Shown here piece by piece: positions 6,114 to 11,491 of a DNA stretch of 11,491 nucleotides; position 1 is the first letter of the stretch, and each line of letters starts with the position of its first letter. The position numbers and the translations under genes are program-made. The notes beneath the pieces are model-generated. The model searched no databases and was not told the origin of the DNA. It worked only from the letters and a program-made list of their open reading frames with translations. This DNA is from Gudongella sp964607545. Lineage in GTDB: Bacteria; Bacillota; Clostridia; Tissierellales; Tissierellaceae. The DNA is taken from contig CAZSLV010000061.1 in assembly GCA_964607545.1 (NCBI GenBank), forward strand, positions 1 through 11,491, read 5' to 3'.

Positions 6114-6807
6114 CCTTATCACCTAGTTCCATCTTTCTTACATTGCCCATTTGATAATCATCACCTATTCTCTTTTCACCCAAACAGTAAGAACATAAGG
6201 CTGAAGGCATAGGATATTTTAATTCCATTCCTACAACTGTATCTACTACTTCCTCTTCTTCATAAAGTAAAGTGGATAGTTCAAAGGCCCCTTGGCCTGT
6301 AAGTCCATTGATATTTATGGTCAAGGCTCTAGGATTAACAGAGTTTACTCTTGATGAAAAAACCTCTCTTTCAGCTTGGGAAACTATATCTCCCTTTGTT
6401 ATTACAACTATATCCGCTGCCTTAAGCATGGGTCCAATCTTTTTTGGAGTATTTATTCCAGAAAGGTTGTCTATAACACAAACTGCCTTTATAGACTTTA
6501 TATAAGGCGAGCACCTATTACAAAGTCCTGCTGATTCAGTAATCAAAATATCTAATTCTTGACCCTTGCCCCACTGAACTACTTCTTCTATGTTAGAAGC
6601 AAAAAAGTGGTCAGGACAAAGTGCCCCTGACAAACCTTTTCTTACAGGAATCCCTGCTTTTTCATAGAGAATATCATCATCTGTGCTTAGGCAGTCAAAC
6701 TTTACAACCCCTGCTTTTAAATTCTTTTGCCTTAGGGCATCTATTGTCTTTAATATTATACTGGTCTTTCCTGATGAAGGAGGCCCAGAAACAATTACTA
6801 AGTTCAT
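6103..6807 (-). CDS. HypB/UreG-type SIMIBI GTPase with extra CxxC motifs
   Basis: A 234-residue P-loop protein of the family that uses GTP (sometimes ATP) hydrolysis to insert metals into enzymes, as HypB and UreG do for nickel. Walker A is GPPSSGKT (8-15). A metal/switch-type segment around residues 35-65 includes Cys39 and Cys64. The Walker B-like strand is DILITESAG (86-94), followed at once by CNRC (Cys96, Cys99). The base-recognition motif is TKGD (137-140), a variant of NKxD. NGLTGQG (167-173) matches the end of the HypB core. A C-terminal CSYC (205-208) adds a second cysteine pair. The histidine-rich nickel store of some HypB proteins is absent. The start codon directly follows the stop of the upstream gene (TAAATG) behind GGAGGG. 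With no hydrogenase or urease gene in view, its target is unknown, probably a partner from this operon. Confidence 0.85.
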   Translation of the reverse strand: MNLVIVSGPPSSGKTSIILKTIDALRQKNLKAGVVKFDCLSTDDDILYEKAGIPVRKGLSGALCPDHFFASNIEEVVQWGKGQELDILITESAGLCNRCSPYIKSIKAVCVIDNLSGINTPKKIGPMLKAADIVVITKGDIVSQAEREVFSSRVNSVNPRALTININGLTGQGAFELSTLLYEEEEVVDTVVGMELKYPMPSALCSYCLGEKRIGDDYQMGNVRKMELGDKDDK

Positions 6808-8040
6808 TTATCTCCCTCCAGATTCTTCATAAAAAATATCCATTAAGTCTTTTATCAAAGCACCCAAATCTGGGTGGCTATTTATATAATCCCATCCTAT
6901 CCACATAAACTTTTGAATCTCATCTAGGTTATTATCAACTTCTGGATGAGTTGATGGAAATTTACCGCTTGTTGCTAGCATTTGTCCTACCTCTTTTGAC
7001 ATAAAGAAGTCAACAAGTGGCTTAATTCTCTCCCTACTTGCTTTCTTAGCTAATAAGAATATAGGGCTAATTACAGCACCTTCTTTAGGCCAAACAGCTT
7101 TTAAGGGACTTTCTTCTCTTACCATTTTAGCAAATAAATATGGCATTACAGTTACTGTGGGAATTCCTGATGCACTTTTCCTATTTGACTTAACCATCTC
7201 AGCTGGGGTCATACTTCTCATATGGGCCCTTCCAAGTTTTCTTATGCCATCTTCTCCAAATTCTTTATAGATTGAAAGTAAAAGTGCATTAAATAAGTCA
7301 AAGTCATTTAAAGGAAGTGAAATTGACTTTTTAAATTCATCTGAAAGAAGGTCTTCCCAGCTTAGGGGCATCTTTCTCCCATTTAATTCATCAGTATTTA
7401 CTAAGAAAACGGCTGGAACAACTGAGATAACTGAATATTGGCCTGCTGGGTCCTTTAGGGAAATCTCATCATTATCAAAATCTTTATTTAACCTATCAAA
7501 GCCAGACATATCTTCAAATACGCCTTTTTTCTTAAACTTCCCCATCAATTCCTCATCGAAGAATAGATCGAATCCAGCTGACATAAATAAGTCAGTAAGA
7601 TTTTCTTCACTAGCATTTTTAATTGAATCTCTTATCCAATCTACCCCTGTATTTGCTGCTTTTAATTCATAATTTAAGCTAATATCTTCTTTACTATCCA
7701 TCCATTCTTTAAAACTATCCATAAGTGGAATCCTAACAGGACATGGTAAAACTCCTAAAACTGTCGTTTCCGCTCCTTCATTACTTTCTGTCTGATTTAA
7801 AAAAACATCTTCCGATTCTCTAGTTTGCTTTATTATATCTACTAATTTAGCTTCAAATAAGTCCAAATTAATTTTTTTCATGCTACAAGCCATCTCTACA
7901 TTAATTGTCTTTCCAATGGTTTTTCTCATTGCTTCATTCTTAAGTTGGTCAAAACCATTAGCTGAAAATACATCTAGGGTCTCAGGATATTTTTGTGTTA
8001 TATCATAAACTTTATCTTTTACATCAAAGTATTTGTTCAA
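6808..8040 (-). CDS. Cytosolic substrate-binding-protein-like protein with DUF1858/ScdA_N-like domain
   Basis: The 410-residue product combines an N-terminal helical domain with a type II periplasmic-binding fold. Residues about 5-70 contain VYDITQKYPETLDVFSANGF and resemble DUF1858/ScdA_N. Residues about 92-375 resemble Fe3+/polyamine-type extracellular solute-binding proteins: TTVLGVLPCPV, LSWEDLLSDEFKKSISLP, MPYLFAKMV, ISPIFLLAKKA, VDFFMSKEVGQMLATSGKFPSTHP. There is no signal peptide or lipobox, and a TGA at 8065-8067 blocks any longer reading, so it should stay in the cytoplasm. The start is the TTG at 8038-8040: AAAGGAGG (8049-8056) lies 8 nt before it. A TTG at 8062-8064 lies upstream of that site and cannot use it. 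Cys52 and Cys100 are possible ligands. It is the first gene of the operon and abuts the GTPase gene. It is often annotated as an ABC transporter binding protein, but a cytosolic metal or cofactor carrier or sensor fits better. Confidence 0.82.
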   Translation of the reverse strand: MNKYFDVKDKVYDITQKYPETLDVFSANGFDQLKNEAMRKTIGKTINVEMACSMKKINLDLFEAKLVDIIKQTRESEDVFLNQTESNEGAETTVLGVLPCPVRIPLMDSFKEWMDSKEDISLNYELKAANTGVDWIRDSIKNASEENLTDLFMSAGFDLFFDEELMGKFKKKGVFEDMSGFDRLNKDFDNDEISLKDPAGQYSVISVVPAVFLVNTDELNGRKMPLSWEDLLSDEFKKSISLPLNDFDLFNALLLSIYKEFGEDGIRKLGRAHMRSMTPAEMVKSNRKSASGIPTVTVMPYLFAKMVREESPLKAVWPKEGAVISPIFLLAKKASRERIKPLVDFFMSKEVGQMLATSGKFPSTHPEVDNNLDEIQKFMWIGWDYINSHPDLGALIKDLMDIFYEESGGR

Positions 8041-8069
8041 TTTGTAAGCCTCCTTTACAATCAAATATT

Positions 8070-8075
8070 ATTGTA
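8070..8075 (-). promoter_or_regulatory. Possible -10 element of the ABC/GTPase operon
   Basis: TACAAT on the minus strand (5/6 match to TATAAT), 29 nt before the TTG start and 13 nt before its AAAGGAGG. The region 17 nt upstream (CCGATT) is a poor -35 sequence, so the promoter may need an activator; the GTAAC palindrome lies just beyond. Tentative. Confidence 0.3.
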
Positions 8076-8097
8076 CTATATTAAGAAGAAAAAATCG

Positions 8098-8111
8098 GTA
8101 ACATTTGTTAC
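8098..8111. promoter_or_regulatory. Candidate operator palindrome GTAAC-N4-GTTAC
   Basis: A perfect 5-bp dyad (8098-8102 and 8107-8111) with 4-bp centre ATTT. TCG and CGA outside it extend the symmetry if one base is bulged. It lies in the divergent intergenic region, about 22 bp upstream of the possible -10 element of the minus-strand operon. That position suits a regulator of that operon, possibly the divergent XRE protein. No second full copy was seen. Confidence 0.4.
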
Positions 8112-8112
8112 G

Positions 8113-8164
8113 AAAAGCATATTTATACTAAAATAGAGATTTATAGCCTTAAACCTATGCTTTT
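8113..8164. repeat. 9-bp inverted repeat in the divergent intergenic region
   Basis: AAAAGCATA (8113-8121) and TATGCTTTT (8156-8164) are perfect reverse complements separated by 34 bp. The pair lies upstream of the TTGACA of the plus-strand regulator gene and beyond the possible minus-strand promoter. It could be two half-sites bound by a regulator with DNA looping, or the stem of a leader RNA if the minus-strand transcript starts further upstream. There is no poly-T tract, so it is not a simple terminator. Confidence 0.45.
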
Positions 8165-8192
8165 AATGACATCTTAACTTTTATATTAGTAA

Positions 8193-8220
8193 TTGACATC
8201 CATATTTTGGGGTATAGTAT
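8193..8220 (+). promoter_or_regulatory. Probable sigma-A promoter of the XRE regulator operon
   Basis: A perfect -35 box TTGACA (8193-8198) is followed after 16 nt by TAGTAT (8215-8220, 4/6 match to TATAAT). An overlapping TATAGT at 8213-8218 has a short 14-nt spacer. The start codon of the regulator is 38 nt downstream, giving a short leader with AGGAGG 6 nt before the ATG. Confidence 0.65.
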
Positions 8221-8258
8221 TAAGTAGGTTATTATTTTAATTATAGAAGGAGGCCACT

Positions 8259-9326
8259 ATGAAATTTTCTATCGGAAGCACCATACAAGAGTTAAGGCAA
8301 AATAAAGGCATTTCTATCGTTCAATTTGCTAATGCCCTTGGAGTTTTACCAGATGTTGTGGAAAAGTGGGAGAAAAATTCATCCTATCCAGATATTACCT
8401 TGCTTTCCCCAATTGCAAGGCTTTTGGGTACTTCTCTTGATGAATTGTTGATGTTTGAAACAGAAATTAGCCCTGACGATGTAACTAATATATATAAGGT
8501 ATGCGCAGAAAAGTTTGAAACAGGAAATTATGAGGATGCTGTTTTAGTATGTGAAAATTACTTAGAAGCTTATCCAAATAGCTTGTTTCTAAAATTTCGA
8601 ATAGGGTCTTTATTGCAAGAGTATATCCAATTGACAGAAACTGAAGAACAAGCAAATAGAATAATTGATAAATCAATAAAATTACTTGAGGCTTCTTCAA
8701 GGACTGATGATCTTGAAGTAAAACATGCCTCCCTTTATGTACTAAGCAGTTTATATACTATGAGGGCAGACTATGAGAAAGCTATTGAAGTTTTAAATAC
8801 CCTGCCAAAATTAAGCATCAATACTGACTTTATGCTTTCAACAATATATTCCATGAGTGGAGACAATGAAAGGGCTAAGGTCATTGAACAGGAAAGCTTG
8901 TTTAATAACATAAATAACTCAATTATATCCCTTGCAGGCCTATGGGGTAGCGCCCTTAAGGAAAGGGACTTAGACTTTGCCTTGGAGTTAGCAAATAAGC
9001 AAAAGAAATTAATAGTTGACTATAATTTGCAAGCTTATTTATTGGGAAATAACATCCTTATGTTTGCAGATATATATGCGGTTAAAAAGGATGTCAATAA
9101 GACCCTTGATTATATAGAAGACTATGTAAGTTGGGCTTTAGAAGCTGAAAAGGATGATTTTGACTTAAGTAAGAATAAGTTCTTCTCTTTAGTTGAAAAC
9201 CTAACACCTTCAATGACTTTTGAATATCAAAAACAAAGTTTTATAAGCCAGGTTGTAAAGAATTCTGACTATGACTTTGTTAAGTACACTGATAGGTATA
9301 AAAGGGTTATCAGTAAATTACTATAA
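8259..9326 (+). CDS. XRE-family transcriptional regulator with TPR-like C-terminal domain
   Basis: A 355-residue cytoplasmic DNA-binding protein. Residues about 5-64 are a typical XRE helix-turn-helix (IQELRQNKGISIVQFANALG, then VVEKWEKNSSYPDITLLSPIARLLGTSLDELL). The rest is all-helical with TPR-like units, for example CAEKFETGNYEDAVLVCENY at about 82-101 and YTMRADYEKAIEVLNTLP at about 166-183, continuing to about 295. This layout, an N-terminal HTH plus a helical repeat sensor, is shared with peptide- or protein-responsive regulators such as the RRNPP group, but I cannot show that it binds a peptide. It starts behind AGGAGG at 6 nt and a TTGACA promoter. It is transcribed away from the ABC/GTPase operon and 31 nt ahead of the DUF1576 gene, so autoregulation and control of both sides are reasonable guesses. 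Confidence 0.85.
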   Translation: MKFSIGSTIQELRQNKGISIVQFANALGVLPDVVEKWEKNSSYPDITLLSPIARLLGTSLDELLMFETEISPDDVTNIYKVCAEKFETGNYEDAVLVCENYLEAYPNSLFLKFRIGSLLQEYIQLTETEEQANRIIDKSIKLLEASSRTDDLEVKHASLYVLSSLYTMRADYEKAIEVLNTLPKLSINTDFMLSTIYSMSGDNERAKVIEQESLFNNINNSIISLAGLWGSALKERDLDFALELANKQKKLIVDYNLQAYLLGNNILMFADIYAVKKDVNKTLDYIEDYVSWALEAEKDDFDLSKNKFFSLVENLTPSMTFEYQKQSFISQVVKNSDYDFVKYTDRYKRVISKLL

Positions 9327-9357
9327 TCTAGACTAGGAAGAATTAAGGGGGTTTTTT

Positions 9358-10632
9358 ATGCAAGATTCTATACTAGTTTCTATTGAAATTGGAGAAAGGA
9401 CCAAATATAGGATGATGTATTTGTTTGGTCTAAGTCTTTTAGCTATAGCATTTATTTTTAATTCAATTAGTGAAATATTTAATGGAATTTTTACTATTAT
9501 CACTTCTGAAAGTATTTTATTAACAGATTATATGGCTCTGTCAAATGTTGGTGCAGCTTTTTTTAACTCAGGCCTACTAGTAATATCCTTTACTTATATT
9601 GGGAGAAGGAGTAAGGCCCTAATGAATGGCCCCCTTATAGCTAGCTTGTTTTTAGTAGCTGGCTTTGCCCTATTTGGTAAAAACATTTACAATGTTTGGA
9701 GCATAGTGATTGGGGTTTATATCCACAGCCTTATTCAAAAAGATCACTTTACTAAGTATATAATAATTGCATTTTTTGGGACAGCTTTATCACCCATAGT
9801 AAGCCTTCTTAGTTTTGGTTTAAATATACAACCTTTTTTGGGAATTTTAATTGGAAATTTTGCAGGCTTAGTTATTGGCTTAATCCTCCCACCCTTGGCA
9901 AGTTCTTATGTTAGGTTCCACCAAGGTTTTAACCTTTATAACATTGGCTTTACCTCTGGGGTAATTGGGATGTTATTTATGTCTCTTTTTCGACTTTATG
10001 GGGTAGATAATGAAGCCTTATCAATTGTCTATGAAAAGTCAGATTTTGTTCTTATCCTATATCTTTTATTTATATTTTCATCTATGATAGGCTTGTTTTT
10101 TATATATTCTAATCGCAAGCTTATTGTTTATAAAAATATTTTAAAACAACCTGGAAGGCTCGTAACTGACTTTGTCACCATAGAGGGCTTTGCCTTTACT
10201 GTTTTAAATATGGGTTTATTGGGCTTTATGACCCTAGCCTATGTTATTTTAGTTGGTGGCCACCTGAGTGGCCCTGTAATAGGGGGAATATTTACCGTAG
10301 TTGGTTTTGGTTCCTTTGGTAAGCACCCAAAGAACACCCTACCTATTATAATTGGGGTTGTACTTGCTACTTTAGTTTCAAGGGGGGACTTATCTTCTAC
10401 TGGGGCTATCTTAACAGCTTTGTTTGCTACAACATTAGCTCCAATAACAGGCTACTATGGTGTTTTAGCTGGAATCTTGGGGGGTTTTCTCCACATGTCT
10501 TTAGTTTCTAACCTAGCCTATCTTCATGGAGGGATGAACCTTTATAACAATGGATTTGCAGGCGGCTTTGTTGCTGCTATATTAATACCTATTTTTGAAT
10601 CCTACAAAAAGGAGGAAAGTTATGAGGAATGA
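9358..10632 (+). CDS. DUF1576 multi-pass membrane protein with two homologous halves
   Basis: A 424-residue integral membrane protein that I place in the DUF1576 family of unknown function. About ten to twelve hydrophobic segments fill residues 20-412. The two halves repeat the same motifs. GPLIASLFLVAGFALFGKN (91-109) matches GPVIGGIFTVVGFGSFGKH (305-323). FFGTALSPI (139-147) matches LFATTLAPI (355-363). HQGFNLYNIGFTSG (188-201) matches HGGMNLYNNGFAGG (390-403). This internal duplication with conserved Phe-Gly-Lys and Asn-Leu-Tyr-Asn signatures inside membrane regions is typical of transporters with pseudo-symmetric halves, so a transport role is plausible but the substrate is unknown. It follows the regulator gene by 31 nt (GGGGG at about 7 nt before the ATG) and overlaps the next small gene by 11 nt. 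Confidence 0.85.
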   Translation: MQDSILVSIEIGERTKYRMMYLFGLSLLAIAFIFNSISEIFNGIFTIITSESILLTDYMALSNVGAAFFNSGLLVISFTYIGRRSKALMNGPLIASLFLVAGFALFGKNIYNVWSIVIGVYIHSLIQKDHFTKYIIIAFFGTALSPIVSLLSFGLNIQPFLGILIGNFAGLVIGLILPPLASSYVRFHQGFNLYNIGFTSGVIGMLFMSLFRLYGVDNEALSIVYEKSDFVLILYLLFIFSSMIGLFFIYSNRKLIVYKNILKQPGRLVTDFVTIEGFAFTVLNMGLLGFMTLAYVILVGGHLSGPVIGGIFTVVGFGSFGKHPKNTLPIIIGVVLATLVSRGDLSSTGAILTALFATTLAPITGYYGVLAGILGGFLHMSLVSNLAYLHGGMNLYNNGFAGGFVAAILIPIFESYKKEESYEE

Positions 10633-10960
10633 AAGATCAAAGATGATAAAGATTATGAACGAATTAGTAAGGTTTTATATGCGGTCTGGCAACAACCATG
10701 TTTCTGTTGATTTAGACATTACAGATCTTGAAGGAATTATTACCCTAAGAGGATCTTGTAGTAGGTTAAACCAAGAAACCCTTAATGAGCTTAATAGTGT
10801 AATCAATTCACCAAGAAAGGATGAGACAGAAGAATACTATTGGAACCTTATGGGGACTAGTGATTTTTCTGAAATTCGTCTTTTAGGTTCAATGGTTAAC
10901 GATGGGACCATAGTATGTGAAGATGATGTTTTAGTTATTAAAGTAAGAAGAAAGTTCTAA
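10622..10960 (+). CDS. Small cytoplasmic protein coupled to the DUF1576 membrane protein
   Basis: A 112-residue soluble protein without signal or membrane segments. An N-terminal helix (MRNERSKMIKIMNELVRFYM) is followed by alternating strands: VSVDLDITDLEGIITLRG (residues about 37-54) and DDVLVIKVRRKF at the end. The overall look is a small alpha/beta fold, and I do not recognise a family. The start at ATG 10622 is set by AAAGGAGG 6 nt upstream. An earlier in-frame ATG at 10595 lies inside the upstream gene and has no such site. The first 11 nt overlap the end of the DUF1576 gene, and a terminator directly follows, so the regulator, membrane protein and this protein form one operon. A role as regulatory or energising subunit of the membrane protein is inference from coupling only. 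Confidence 0.8.
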   Translation: MRNERSKMIKIMNELVRFYMRSGNNHVSVDLDITDLEGIITLRGSCSRLNQETLNELNSVINSPRKDETEEYYWNLMGTSDFSEIRLLGSMVNDGTIVCEDDVLVIKVRRKF

Positions 10961-10980
10961 AAAGCCTAAGGGCTTTTTTT
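10959..10980 (+). terminator. Rho-independent terminator of the regulator/DUF1576 operon
   Basis: AAAAAGCC (10959-10966), loop TAAG, then GGCTTTTT (10971-10978), continuing in a T-rich run to 10987. It overlaps the stop codon of the small gene and closes the operon. Confidence 0.88.
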
Positions 10981-11045
10981 ATTTTTATAAAAAGAGGGTA
11001 TATAAAGAATGTAAGTTTAGTGGAAAGAGTAAAAAGGAGAAAGTT

Positions 11046-11491
11046 ATGAAAAAGAATTATTTAAAGTTTTTTGGAATGATCTTAACATCAGCAGTTTTAA
11101 TGTATGTGATTATGTACCTTAACACCTATGAATTTGACCATGTCCACTTTAGTGAAATGAGATTGTATATGACCATACTTTCAACAGCTGTGATGGCAGT
11201 AGTCATGCTTGGTTTTATGCTCCATATGCTAGATGATAAAAAGATTAACCTTACCATATTAGGAGTAAGTATCCTGGTATTTGGAACAGCATTTTTCTTA
11301 ATGCGTAACCAAACCACGATAGATGAAGTTGATTATATGCAAGCTATGATACCTCATCATTCAATTGCAATCCTTGCCAGTGAAAGGGCTGATATAAAAG
11401 ACCCTAGGGTTAGAAAGTTAGCTGATGAAATTATAGAGGCTCAAGAAAGAGAAATAAAAGAGATGAAGGCTTTAATTGAAGAGCTTAAATA
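11046..11491 (+). CDS. Membrane-anchored DUF305 protein (runs off the window)
   Basis: 148 codons are visible, and the window ends in TA after the last codon, so the stop is probably immediate but not seen. Three membrane segments lie at about residues 5-25, 39-60 and 68-86. They are followed by the DUF305 core: YMQAMIPHHSIAILASERAD (97-116) and a long charged helix (120-147). The MIPHH motif is the signature of DUF305, a four-helix ferritin-like family often found with metal-resistance genes; its exact activity is not established. The extracytoplasmic or cytoplasmic side of the domain is not certain from three segments. The start is supported by AAGGAG 6 nt before the ATG. It follows the terminator of the previous operon by about 60 nt, with only a weak TATAAA-like element in between, so it seems to be a separate transcript. 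Confidence 0.85.
   Translation, partial: MKKNYLKFFGMILTSAVLMYVIMYLNTYEFDHVHFSEMRLYMTILSTAVMAVVMLGFMLHMLDDKKINLTILGVSILVFGTAFFLMRNQTTIDEVDYMQAMIPHHSIAILASERADIKDPRVRKLADEIIEAQEREIKEMKALIEELK

Noticed and set aside
6114..6122. GTG start nine bases upstream for the ABC ATPase
   Set aside because: AGGTG lies at ideal spacing before the ATG at 6111-6113 and overlaps the GTG itself; nothing comparable precedes the GTG.
4860..8040. Ordinary ABC importer for iron or polyamine
   Set aside because: There is no permease, no signal peptide on the binding protein, and a GTPase and a cysteine-rich protein are included instead.
11126..11317. Minus-strand open frame at the right end
   Set aside because: It lies antisense to the DUF305 gene, which has a ribosome binding site, membrane segments and the MIPHH motif.

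Overview
The window is AT-rich DNA. Its strong AGGAGG-type ribosome binding sites, anaerobe-type membrane ferredoxin and low-GC codon use suggest a Gram-positive anaerobe of the Clostridia/Tissierellia type. It is a draft assembly: a run of exactly 100 N (4608-4707) joins two contigs inside a repeat. There are no rRNA, tRNA or transposase genes.

Left part (1-4550, all minus strand). Reading in the direction of transcription, this holds a NapH-type polyferredoxin membrane protein and a secreted/membrane partner of unknown function (3714-4550 and 2824-3696). Next comes the C-terminal stump of a SAM-dependent methyltransferase (2705-2836), then an exported PdaC-like polysaccharide deacetylase (867-2585). 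Last are a small lipoprotein-like membrane protein (460-765) and a small, possibly HIRAN-like protein (85-429), followed by a clear terminator at 42-78. The first in-frame ATG of that last gene is followed at once by TGA.

Middle (4551-4859). This holds the assembly gap, an identical 29-bp palindromic repeat touching each side of it, and the terminator of the next operon.

Operon 4860-8040 (minus strand). Four tightly packed genes encode, in order of transcription: a cytosolic binding-protein-like protein with an N-terminal DUF1858/ScdA_N-like helical domain; a HypB/UreG-type GTPase with extra CxxC motifs; an ABC ATPase that also carries a DUF1858/ScdA_N-like domain; and an 80-residue six-cysteine protein. 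No permease is present and the binding protein has no signal peptide, so this is unlikely to be a transporter. By analogy with SufC (a non-transport ABC ATPase), HypB/UreG (metal-insertion GTPases) and ScdA/RIC (Fe-S repair), I infer a metallocofactor assembly, delivery or repair system. This is the most interesting part of the window.

Right part (8259-11491, plus strand). Divergently transcribed across a structured intergenic region are an XRE-family regulator with a TPR-like C-terminal part, a DUF1576 membrane protein made of two homologous halves, and a small protein overlapping its end, closed by a terminator. A membrane-anchored DUF305 protein then runs off the window edge. The regulator shares the intergenic region with the ABC/GTPase operon and could control both sides.
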